DNA from: JBOGZI01 sp050697275
GTDB taxonomy: Bacteria > Actinomycetota > Thermoleophilia > Solirubrobacterales > 70-9
NCBI GenBank assembly: GCA_050697275.1
Contig: JBOGZI010000218.1
Span: 1-12,971, forward strand
Length of the DNA stretch: 12,971 nucleotides
Direction: 5' to 3'
Position 1 is the first letter of the stretch. Each line of letters starts with the position of its first letter. The position numbers and the translations under genes are program-made. Positions 4,815-11,571 of this stretch are shown here, piece after piece. The notes below the pieces were generated by a model. That model worked only from the letters and a program-made list of their open reading frames with translations. It searched no databases and was not told the origin of the DNA.

Positions 4815-6971
4815 TCAGGCGCGTTCCGGCACGGTGCGTCCGGTTCCGCCCTCCGGGCTGGTCTCGCCGAGGCCGATCTTCCAGTGCAGCCTGCGAAGCG
4901 GCTTCGGTGCCCACCAGTTCCAGCGGCCGAGCAGCTCCATCAACGCGGGCACCAGCAGGGCCCTGATGATGCTCGCGTCGATCAGCACGGCGAGCGCGGT
5001 GCCGATGCCGTTCTGCTTGATGAAGATGATCTGGGAGGTCGCGAAGGCGCCGATCGCGATCGCGAACAGGACCGCTGCGGCGGTGACGATGCGTCCCGTC
5101 CGCTCCAGCCCGATCGCGATGCACTCGGAGTCGCTCGCGCCGGCGTCCCGGGCCTCCTTGATCCGCGAGAGCAGGAAGACGCCGTAGTCCGTGGAGAGCC
5201 CGAAGGCGACCGCGAAGAGCAGGATCGGCATCGTCTGCTCGAGCGCACCCTGGCTTCGGTAGTCGAGCAGCCCCTCGAGCCGCCCGTCCTGGAAGACGAA
5301 GACCAGGATGCCGAAGACGGCGCTCAGGTTGAGCACGTTCATCAGCAGCTGCTTCACCGGCAGCACCACCGAGCCCGTCATCAGGAAGAGCACGATCAGG
5401 GTCGCCCCGATCACGATCGCCAGTGCGAGCGGCAGGTGCTCGGCGAGGCTGTGCTGGAAGTCCAGGAAGCCGGCGGTTGCGCCGGTGACCAGCAGCTCGG
5501 TCCCGTCGGGGGCCCGCAGGTCGCGGATCTCCCTCACCGTGTCGCGGCTCCGGTCGTTTATGTAGGGGCGGTCCGAGATCGCCACCAGCAGGGCGCTTCC
5601 GTCGCTGAGCTGCTGTGGCGGATTGACCGCGGCGACTCCCTCCGTGCCCCGCAGCTGTCGCTGCACCTGGGCCACGGCGGCTGGGCTCGCGTCCTCGACC
5701 CGCACGCGGATCGGGGTGTCGCGGTTGGGCGGGAACTCGGCACGCAGCACGTCGTCGACCTGGCGGGCGCTCCGCTCCTCGGGGAGGATCTGGGCATCGG
5801 GCGAGGTGAACTCGATCTGCAGGAACGGGATGCCGAGCGCGATCAGCATCGCGGTGGTGGCGACCGCGATCGGCGCCGGCCGGCGCATGACGATGCGCGA
5901 GAGTCGGTACCAGAACCCCTCCTCAGCGGGCCTTGCATCCCGCTCGGCGCGGCGCTGCAAGAAGCGCGGAGCCAGCGCGTTCACCCGGTTGCCCAGCAGC
6001 GCGAGCACGGCGGGCAGCACGGTGAGGGAGATGGTCGCGGCGAGGATCGCGACCAGCGATCCCCCAAGGCCCATCGAGTAGAGGAAGCGCTGGGGGAAGA
6101 CGAGCAGCGCTGCGAGCGCAGCGGTGACGGTGAGCGCGGAGAAGAGCACCGTCCGCCCCGAGGTCATCATCGTGCGCCGCATCGCCTCGAACCCGGGCCC
6201 GGTCCGCGCGATCTCCTCCCGGTAGCGGGAGACGACGACGAGGCTGTAGTCGATCGCCAGCCCCAGCCCGAGCCCGGTGGTCAGGTTGAGGGCGAAGATC
6301 GAGATCGAGCCGAGCTCGCTCGCCATGCGCAGCACGAAGAAGGTGCCGAGGATCGCGAGGCCGCCGATCATCAGCGGCAGCAGCGAGGCGACCAGGCTGC
6401 GGAAGAAGAGGAGCGAGAGCAGGAAGAGCAGCGGGAAGGCGAGCATCTCCGCCATGCGCAGGTCCTCCTCGACCTGCTGGTTCACCTGCTCCTGGGCGAG
6501 CGCGTAGCCGCCCACCGAGACGCCCGGCTGACCGGAGAGGTCCTCGCGGATCCGATCGGCCGCCTCCTGGAGCCGCTTGTCTTCGGTCGGCATCAGGCTG
6601 ACCGCCAGGTAGCTGGCGGTACCGTCGCGCGAGAGGAAGTTCGGGGAGCGGGTCTCGAGGTAGCCGTTCACCCGCTGCACGTCGGGATCGGCCTCGACCT
6701 GGCTCGTCACTCGCTTGATTCGCTCGCGCCCGGCCGCCGTCGCCGGTGGCGCGTCCTCCACCAGCACGATCACGCTCGCGTCGCGGAAGCCCGCCTCGTT
6801 CAGGCGCTCATCCGCGATCACCGACTCGGTCTCCGGATCGTCGGCCCCGTAGGGATCGAGCCGGTCGGCGACCGAACTGCCGAGGGCGCCGGCGACGCCG
6901 AAGAAGGCGACCGCGATCACGACGACGAGCTTGCTTCGGCGCTGTGCCAGGGCTGCGAGTGCGTGGAACAT
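4815..6971 (-). CDS. MMPL/RND-superfamily membrane exporter
   Basis: This 718-residue protein has the two-fold RND layout: one helix near residues 14-33, a large external domain, then a six-helix bundle, repeated in the second half. Each half carries the MMPL signature: GLGLAIDYSLVVVSRYREE with D241/Y242 and GLSTDYGVFLLSRIKEA with D595/Y596, the proton-relay region of this family. Such proteins export lipids, siderophores or hydrophobic compounds using the proton gradient; the substrate here is unknown. The ATG at 6971 overlaps the padR stop (TGATG) and is preferred over the TTG one codon upstream. No dedicated fusion or outer-membrane partner is present, as is normal for actinobacterial MMPL proteins. 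Expression is probably controlled by the co-transcribed PadR repressor. Confidence 0.92.
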   Translation of the reverse strand: MFHALAALAQRRSKLVVVIAVAFFGVAGALGSSVADRLDPYGADDPETESVIADERLNEAGFRDASVIVLVEDAPPATAAGRERIKRVTSQVEADPDVQRVNGYLETRSPNFLSRDGTASYLAVSLMPTEDKRLQEAADRIREDLSGQPGVSVGGYALAQEQVNQQVEEDLRMAEMLAFPLLFLLSLLFFRSLVASLLPLMIGGLAILGTFFVLRMASELGSISIFALNLTTGLGLGLAIDYSLVVVSRYREEIARTGPGFEAMRRTMMTSGRTVLFSALTVTAALAALLVFPQRFLYSMGLGGSLVAILAATISLTVLPAVLALLGNRVNALAPRFLQRRAERDARPAEEGFWYRLSRIVMRRPAPIAVATTAMLIALGIPFLQIEFTSPDAQILPEERSARQVDDVLRAEFPPNRDTPIRVRVEDASPAAVAQVQRQLRGTEGVAAVNPPQQLSDGSALLVAISDRPYINDRSRDTVREIRDLRAPDGTELLVTGATAGFLDFQHSLAEHLPLALAIVIGATLIVLFLMTGSVVLPVKQLLMNVLNLSAVFGILVFVFQDGRLEGLLDYRSQGALEQTMPILLFAVAFGLSTDYGVFLLSRIKEARDAGASDSECIAIGLERTGRIVTAAAVLFAIAIGAFATSQIIFIKQNGIGTALAVLIDASIIRALLVPALMELLGRWNWWAPKPLRRLHWKIGLGETSPEGGTGRTVPERA

Positions 6972-7540
6972 CAAACCCTCCCCTCCTGGTCAGGGGATCC
7001 CTCCGGTTTCCCGAGCGGCACGCCCTCCTCGAATGCGGCCGCCTGGCGCTCGAACCAATCGGCGATGAAGTCGTTGAAGGCGATCCCGAACCGCAGCACC
7101 GTGTAGGCGCCGGGGTTCTTGCCCTCGGCCTGTTCCTCCACCGCGCGCAGCTCGTCACCGGTCTCAACCGCCCGCTCGGCGAGCTGGCGGGCGATCTCGG
7201 CGGCGTGCTCGGGCGCGACGGCGTCGGAGAAGAAGAGCTTCAGCAGGCCCTCGTCGCGGTACTCGAAGATCTCGGCGGGCAGCTCGTGCCAGCCCTCGAG
7301 TGCGCGGCGGCCTGCTCGGGTGAGCTCGTAGACGGTGCGCTGCCGACCGCCGCGGGGGGAGGCCTTGCCGCTGATCAGCCCGGCGTCGGTGAGGCGGCGA
7401 AGCTCGGGGTAGATCTGCCCGTAGCTCGCCGTCCAGAAGAAGCGGGTCGAGTGGTCGGCGAAGGCCTTGATCTCGTAGCCGGACCGGGGATGCATGGCGA
7501 GCATCCCGAGGATCACCTTCGCTGTCGCGCTCAGCTCCAC
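6971..7540 (-). CDS. PadR-family transcriptional regulator
   Basis: The 189-residue protein has the PadR winged helix at the N-terminus (ELSATAKVILGMLAMHPRSGYEIKAF, abbreviated core 2-27; FFWTASYGQIYPELRRLTDAGLI, about 34-56) and a helical C-terminal dimerisation half as in the larger PadR subfamily. GTG 7540 gives the usual MELSATAK beginning; an alternative GTG at 7591 would add 17 residues encoded by the AT-rich operator-like DNA, and its GGAGGA sits too close to the start. PadR repressors typically sense phenolic or other xenobiotic compounds and control an adjacent exporter. Here the gene overlaps the MMPL gene start, so the pair forms one operon. The effector is unknown. Confidence 0.88.
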   Translation of the reverse strand: MELSATAKVILGMLAMHPRSGYEIKAFADHSTRFFWTASYGQIYPELRRLTDAGLISGKASPRGGRQRTVYELTRAGRRALEGWHELPAEIFEYRDEGLLKLFFSDAVAPEHAAEIARQLAERAVETGDELRAVEEQAEGKNPGAYTVLRFGIAFNDFIADWFERQAAAFEEGVPLGKPEGSPDQEGRV

Positions 7541-7580
7541 GATGACAGAGATATATCGCGCAGATACATAGCTGTGTGTG
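7541..7580. promoter_or_regulatory. AT-rich promoter/operator region of padR
   Basis: This 40-base stretch is markedly AT-rich compared with its surroundings. It contains the palindrome GATATATC (7550-7557), and its flanks AGATATATC and AGATACATA form a loose direct repeat. If padR starts at 7540 the stretch is the immediate upstream region, where an autorepressor would be expected to bind. No strict TANNNT box at the ideal distance is visible. Confidence 0.5.
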
Positions 7581-7654
7581 ACGTCGCTCACTCCTCCCCG
7601 CGGGGCGACTTACCGTTCGCATGGAACGCAAAAGCGCCCCACGCCCGTCCACCC

Positions 7655-7687
7655 CCGTTGGGGCGGCCGCCCCGAGGGGCCGCCGGG
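7655..7687. other. Overlapping GC-only palindromes between padR and lysC
   Basis: The region holds CCCC-GTT-GGGG, the 14-base perfect palindrome GGGGCGGCCGCCCC and a hairpin of GGCGGCC (7662-7668) with GGCCGCC (7678-7684), all mutually exclusive. It may be a bidirectional terminator or a transcription-blocking insulator between the divergent units, or a leader structure if transcription begins upstream at TACCGT (7611-7616). No lysine riboswitch core is recognisable. Confidence 0.4.
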
Positions 7688-7702
7688 CGCCCGAGCCTCG
7701 CC

Positions 7703-7718
7703 TATGCTCAGACCCCGA
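7703..7718 (+). promoter_or_regulatory. -10 box before lysC
   Basis: TATGCT at 7703-7708 fits TANNNT and stands nine bases before the ATG at 7718. I see no -35 hexamer in the GC-rich DNA upstream and no Shine-Dalgarno sequence between the box and the ATG. Confidence 0.45.
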
Positions 7719-9007
7719 TGGCGGCCACCCGGACCGGAGAGATCGTGGTGATGAAGTTCGGCGGCACCTCGGTGGCGGGCACCGAGGAGTTGAAGCGCGC
7801 CGCGCAGCGGATCGTCGCCGCCCGCGATCAGGGGCGCCGCGTGGTCGCGGTGCTCTCAGCCCGCGGCAAGACCACCGACCGCCTGCTGGAGGCGGCGCGC
7901 GAGATCTCGCCTCGCCCCGACCCCCGCGAGATGGACATGCTGCTCTCGATCGGCGAGCGCGAGTCGTGCGCGCTCTGCGCCATGGCGATCCACGACCTCG
8001 GCCACCGGGCGATCTCGCTGACCGGCTCGCAGGCGGGGATCGTCACCGACTCCTCCCACACCAAGGCGAGGATCATCGACGTGCGCGCCGACCGCATCCG
8101 CGAGGCGCTGGAGGAGGACTCGATCGTGCTGGTCGCCGGCTTCCAGGGGGTCTCCACCAAGAGCCGCGACGTCACCACCCTCGGCCGCGGCGGCTCCGAC
8201 ACCACAGCCGTCGCGCTGGCGGCGGCGCTCGACGGCGAGGTCTGCGAGATCTACACCGATGTCGCCGGCGTCTTCAGCGCCGACCCACGGATCGTGCCCG
8301 GGGCCCGCAAGCTGCCGCTCGTCTCCTACGAGGAGATGCTGGAGATGGCCGCCTCGGGCGCCAAGGTGCTGCAGCTGCGCGCGGTCGAGTACGGGCGAAA
8401 CCACGGCGTCCGGATCCACTGCCGCAGCTCCGCCGAGGAGGGCCCCGGTACCCTCGTCGTCTCGGAGCAGGAGACGATGGAACGACCGATGGTGACAGCC
8501 GTGACCCACTCGACCGACGAGGCGCGCGTCACGCTGACCGGCGTCCGCGACGAGCCCGGAGTGGCCGGGCGCATCTTCGGCGCCCTCGCCGACGCCAACA
8601 TCAACGTCGACATGATCATCCAGAACGAGCCGGTCTCCCATGACGGGGGCGCCGACCTCTCCTTCACGGTCGAGGGAGACGACCTGGCGGGCGCGGTCGA
8701 GGCGATCGAGCAGCTCGGCACCGCGGCCGGGGTCGAGACTGACGAGGGAATGGGCAAGGTCTCGATCGTCGGGGCCGGGATGCGCAGCCATCCCGGCGTC
8801 GCCGCCAAGGTCTTCCGCACCCTGGGCGAGGAGCGGATCAACATCGAGATGATCGCCACCTCGCCGATCAAGATCTCCTGCGTGATCCGCGCCGACGAGG
8901 TCCCGGCGGCCGTGAAGGCGCTGCACACCGCCTTCGAGCTGGGCGCCGACGCGGTCCGCGAGGAGGACCCGACGGGCGAGGAGCACCGCCCGACCGTCAG
9001 CTCCTGA
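7718..9007 (+). CDS. lysC: Aspartate kinase (aspartokinase)
   Basis: It phosphorylates aspartate, the first step to lysine, threonine, methionine and diaminopimelate. The 429-residue protein has KFGGTSVAG (13-21), an RGGSDTTAVALAAAL segment in the kinase domain, YTDVAGVFSADPR, and two C-terminal ACT domains (about 270-340, VTLTGVRDEPGVAGRIFG; and about 350-425, VSIVGAGMRSHPGVAAKVF) that bind the feedback inhibitors lysine and/or threonine. ATG 7718 is favoured by the -10 box upstream; ATG 7751 (MKFGG), with GGAGAG ten bases before it, is a possible alternative. An in-frame ATG at 8477 matches the start of the separate regulatory beta subunit known in Corynebacterium. asd follows after 23 bases, the classical ask-asd arrangement. 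Confidence 0.96.
   Translation: MAATRTGEIVVMKFGGTSVAGTEELKRAAQRIVAARDQGRRVVAVLSARGKTTDRLLEAAREISPRPDPREMDMLLSIGERESCALCAMAIHDLGHRAISLTGSQAGIVTDSSHTKARIIDVRADRIREALEEDSIVLVAGFQGVSTKSRDVTTLGRGGSDTTAVALAAALDGEVCEIYTDVAGVFSADPRIVPGARKLPLVSYEEMLEMAASGAKVLQLRAVEYGRNHGVRIHCRSSAEEGPGTLVVSEQETMERPMVTAVTHSTDEARVTLTGVRDEPGVAGRIFGALADANINVDMIIQNEPVSHDGGADLSFTVEGDDLAGAVEAIEQLGTAAGVETDEGMGKVSIVGAGMRSHPGVAAKVFRTLGEERINIEMIATSPIKISCVIRADEVPAAVKALHTAFELGADAVREEDPTGEEHRPTVSS
8477..9007 (+). other. Probable internal start for the aspartokinase beta subunit
   Basis: Met254 of LysC (ATG 8477) follows GGAGCAGGAGACG, giving a GGAG at nine bases. Translation from here yields 176 residues containing just the two ACT domains, beginning MERPMVTAVTHSTDEARV. 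In C. glutamicum the independently translated beta subunit of the same enzyme starts at the equivalent methionine (MEEAVLTGVATDKSEAKV as I recall). The site is visible; its use is inferred from that precedent. Confidence 0.55.
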
Positions 9008-9018
9008 CCGGCGATCCG

Positions 9019-9031
9019 TACCCTGTGGGCA
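9019..9031 (+). promoter_or_regulatory. -10 box before asd
   Basis: TACCCT at 9019-9024 lies six bases before the ATG at 9031, suggesting a leaderless asd transcript in addition to read-through from lysC. The spacing also argues for ATG 9031 over the in-frame GTG at 9025. Confidence 0.45.
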
Positions 9032-10074
9032 TGGCTGAGGACGGATACAGGGTCGGCGTCGTCGGCGCCACGGGCGCGGTCGGGTCGACCATCCTCGAGG
9101 TGCTGGCGCAGCGCCGCTTCCCGGCGCGCGAGGTGGTGCCCTTCGCCTCGGAGCGCTCCGCGGGCAAGAAAGTCTCATTCGACGGAGCCCAGCTCGAGTG
9201 TCGCCCGCTCACCCCCGAGTCGATCGAGGGGATCGACCTCGCCCTCGCCTCCGCCGGCGGCAAGGTGAGCGCCGAGTGGGCGCCGAAGCTGGTCGACGCG
9301 GGCGCGGTGGTCGTGGACAACACCAGCTACTGGCGCATGCACGACGACGTGCCGCTGGTGGCGGCCCAGGTGAACGACGACGCGGTCGAGGGCCACAGCG
9401 GGATCGTCGCCAACCCGAACTGCACCACGATGCAGATGATGGTCGCGCTGAAGCCGATCCTCGACGCGGCCGGGCTGGAGCGCCTCGTCGTCTCCACCTA
9501 CCAGTCGGTCTCGGGGACGGGCCGCGAGGCGGTCAAGGAGCTGCGCGAGCAGTCGAAGGCAATCCTCGAGGGCAAGGACGTCGAGCCGAAGGTGTTCCCG
9601 CACCAGGTCGCCTTCAACATCCTCCCCCAGGTCGAGCAGTTCACCGAGGGCGACGACTACACCACCGAGGAACGCAAGGTTATGCGCGAGACGCGCAAGA
9701 TCCTTGACCTGCCCGACGAGGTGGGGATCTCGGCCACCTGTGCGCGGGTGCCGGTGGTCACCGGGCACTCCGAGTCGGTCAACGTGCAGACCGAGAAGGA
9801 CCTCTCGCCCGAGGAGTGCCGCGAGCACCTCTCGGATGCGCCCGGCTTGGTCGTGCTCGACGACCCCGGCGGCGGCATCTACCCGCTTCCGATCGCGGTC
9901 GAGGGCCGCGACGAGGTGCTGGTCGGCCGCATCCGCCGCGACCCCTCCCACGAGCGCTGCCTCAACCTCTGGGTGGTCGGCGACAACCTCCGCAAGGGCG
10001 CCGCCACCAACGCCGTCCAGGTCGCCGAGCTCCTCCACGAGCGCGACCTGGTTCGGGTTCCGGCCCGCGCCTAG
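9031..10074 (+). CDS. asd: Aspartate-semialdehyde dehydrogenase
   Basis: It reduces aspartyl phosphate to aspartate semialdehyde with NADPH, the second step of the aspartate pathway, directly after LysC. The 347-residue protein has the nucleotide-binding GATGAVGSTILEVL (12-25), the catalytic cysteine in VANPNCTTMQ (C131), SVSGTGREAVKEL, VFPHQVAFNILPQV and the catalytic histidine in RVPVVTGHSESVN (H246). The length is normal. ATG 9031 is preferred to GTG 9025 because the latter adds only MG and lies just past the -10 box. The TAG stop shares a CTAG with the stop of the convergent epimerase gene, so the two transcripts overlap and no separate terminator fits between them. Confidence 0.96.
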   Translation: MAEDGYRVGVVGATGAVGSTILEVLAQRRFPAREVVPFASERSAGKKVSFDGAQLECRPLTPESIEGIDLALASAGGKVSAEWAPKLVDAGAVVVDNTSYWRMHDDVPLVAAQVNDDAVEGHSGIVANPNCTTMQMMVALKPILDAAGLERLVVSTYQSVSGTGREAVKELREQSKAILEGKDVEPKVFPHQVAFNILPQVEQFTEGDDYTTEERKVMRETRKILDLPDEVGISATCARVPVVTGHSESVNVQTEKDLSPEECREHLSDAPGLVVLDDPGGGIYPLPIAVEGRDEVLVGRIRRDPSHERCLNLWVVGDNLRKGAATNAVQVAELLHERDLVRVPARA

Positions 10075-11033
10075 TCGAGCAGGCCCTCGGCCCGCAGCCA
10101 GACCTCGGTGCGGGCCATGCCCTCGTCGAGGCCGACCTGGGGTGACCAGTCGAGCAGCTCCCGCGCCGTCTCGATCCCGTAGGTCCCCTTCCGGTGGGCG
10201 AGGTAGCGGACGCCGTCGCGGGTGAGGTCGGTGGAGGCGCCGCGCAGAGCCGCCGCGCGCTCGGCGATCGCGGCGGTGGCGAGGACGACCGCCGTGGGAG
10301 CGACCGGCACCCGCCTGTCCACCATCCGCCCGAGATGGCCGAAGTACTCGCGCGTCTCGACGCCCACCCCGCCGCTCAGGGTGATCACCCGGCCGGCCGC
10401 GGCCGGGGCCTCGGCGGCGCGGACGATCCCCTCGACCAGGTCGTCGACGTAGGTCGGGCTGTGGATTCCCCGCCCCCAGGCGGGCAGGACGAGGCGGCGG
10501 GCGCGCAGGTACTCCACCGGAAGCCGCACCCACGGCCCCGAGCCGGGGCCGTAGATGTCGCCCGGCCGCACGATCACCGCCTCATGCTCGCCGGCGGCGT
10601 GCGCCATCAGCACCACCTGCTCGGCGGCGATCTTGGTGTCGGTGTAGGCGACGCCGGTCGGTTTCACCGGGAAGCTCTCGTCCACCTCGTCGGGGAAGTC
10701 GAGGCCGAAGGTGACCACCGAGGAGAGGTGGACGAGGCGGGCGCCGGCGTCTCGAGCGGCCTCGAGGGCATGTCGCGTCCCGCGCACGTTGACGTCCCAG
10801 AAGGCCGAGTCGTCGCTCGGCATCCCGACCAGGGCCGCGGTGTGGATCACCGCGTCGGAGCCCTCCGCCGCGCGCTGCCAGGCCCCGCGCTCGCTGATGT
10901 CGCCCGCAACGACGCCCGCGGCGGGATCGGCGGCGACGTCGACCCCGGCGACCTCGACGCCGCCGGTGCGCAGGCGCTCGGCGAGCCTGCGGCCGATGAA
11001 CCCGGCGGCGCCGGTGAGCAGCACCCGCTTCAC
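10071..11033 (-). CDS. NAD-dependent epimerase/dehydratase (extended SDR)
   Basis: The 320-residue protein has the Rossmann motif TGAAGFIG (7-14), an acidic residue after strand 2 (D32), DAVIHTAALVG (60-70), the serine region LSSVVTFG (103-110), and YTDTK (Y130, K134) as the YxxxK catalytic pair, followed by VRPGDIYGPG. These are hallmarks of extended short-chain dehydrogenases acting on nucleotide sugars, sterol-like compounds or aldehydes. HSPTYVDDLVEGI and the later segment recall the 3-beta-HSD/sugar epimerase group, but the substrate cannot be assigned. GTG 11033 is chosen because it begins the Rossmann strand and lies six bases after TAGAGT. It converges on asd with a four-base overlap. 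Confidence 0.88.
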   Translation of the reverse strand: MKRVLLTGAAGFIGRRLAERLRTGGVEVAGVDVAADPAAGVVAGDISERGAWQRAAEGSDAVIHTAALVGMPSDDSAFWDVNVRGTRHALEAARDAGARLVHLSSVVTFGLDFPDEVDESFPVKPTGVAYTDTKIAAEQVVLMAHAAGEHEAVIVRPGDIYGPGSGPWVRLPVEYLRARRLVLPAWGRGIHSPTYVDDLVEGIVRAAEAPAAAGRVITLSGGVGVETREYFGHLGRMVDRRVPVAPTAVVLATAAIAERAAALRGASTDLTRDGVRYLAHRKGTYGIETARELLDWSPQVGLDEGMARTEVWLRAEGLLD

Positions 11034-11045
11034 GGGCTCACTCTA
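11033..11045 (-). promoter_or_regulatory. -10 box before the epimerase gene
   Basis: Read on the minus strand, TAGAGT (11045-11040) is followed by six bases and the GTG start at 11033. This is the same arrangement as for dnaX, recR and asd, and suggests that the epimerase gene is transcribed separately from the CBS gene upstream. Confidence 0.45.
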
Positions 11046-11091
11046 CGGCGAGGGGGGGACCGCGGCTGGGAAGAAATGCAAGGAGTAGGCG

Positions 11092-11568
11092 CTAGGCCCC
11101 GACGTCCTCGATCTCGTCGAGGACCTTGGCGGCGAGTGCCTTGAAGAAGTCGTTCCGGGTGACTACGGCGTGCACCCTGCCCTCGGTGGCGATCGGGATG
11201 ATCAGCACCCGGTGGTGGAGGAAGAGCTCGGCGATGTGGGTGTCCGAGTAGTCGTCCTCGACCAGCACGTGGTCGGTGGTGAGGTAGTCACGGATCGGCT
11301 CGTCGCGGCAGGAGAGGCGGCGCTCGATCGAGGCCTCCACGTCCCGCGAGACCATCCGAGCGGAAGAGAGCGTCCCCACATACCCGGGGAAGAAGGCGGC
11401 GAGGAACTCGCGCTCGCCGAAGATGCCGGCGAAATTGCCATCGTCGTCGACCACCGGCAGGGCGGGGAGGTCGAGATCGATCACCCGCTTGGCCGCGTAT
11501 CCGACCTTGTCGTCGGCGCCGAGAGGCTCGACCTCGGTGATGGTGGCCTTGATGATCGAATCGGGCAT
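11092..11568 (-). CDS. CBS-domain pair protein
   Basis: The 158-residue protein has two CBS motifs: residues about 8-55 (ITEVEPLGADDKVGYAAKRV, then LPALPVVDDDGNFAGIFGEREFL) and about 95-150 (DYLTTDHVLVEDDYSDTHIA, then HHRVLIIPIATEGRVHAVVTRNDFF, abbreviated here to its key HRVLIIP and VVTRNDFF parts). CBS pairs bind adenine nucleotides and commonly regulate transporters or enzymes. The ATG at 11568 begins three bases after the stop of the permease gene, so the two were probably co-expressed, with the CBS protein as a candidate sensor of that transporter. It is intact although the permease is broken. Confidence 0.85.
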   Translation of the reverse strand: MPDSIIKATITEVEPLGADDKVGYAAKRVIDLDLPALPVVDDDGNFAGIFGEREFLAAFFPGYVGTLSSARMVSRDVEASIERRLSCRDEPIRDYLTTDHVLVEDDYSDTHIAELFLHHRVLIIPIATEGRVHAVVTRNDFFKALAAKVLDEIEDVGA

Positions 11569-11571
11569 GGC

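Noticed and set aside
4884..7106. 740-codon plus-strand open frame
   Set aside because: Complement of the MMPL gene; Asp/His/Arg/Gln-rich translation with no membrane or enzyme motifs.
7592..7717. Lysine riboswitch before lysC
   Set aside because: The region is too short and too GC-rich, and I see none of the conserved junction sequences of the L-box.
7621..8643. Plus-strand frame starting at ATG 7621 through lysC
   Set aside because: Arg/Pro/Ala-rich shadow of the aspartokinase frame; no conserved motifs.
7856..10533. Long minus-strand frames opposite lysC and asd (7856-9178 and 9175-10533)
   Set aside because: Both are compositional shadows (His/Asp/Arg-rich) of clear plus-strand enzymes.
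11051..11057. Second run of seven G residues as another slippage site
   Set aside because: It lies between the epimerase and CBS genes, outside any coding frame.
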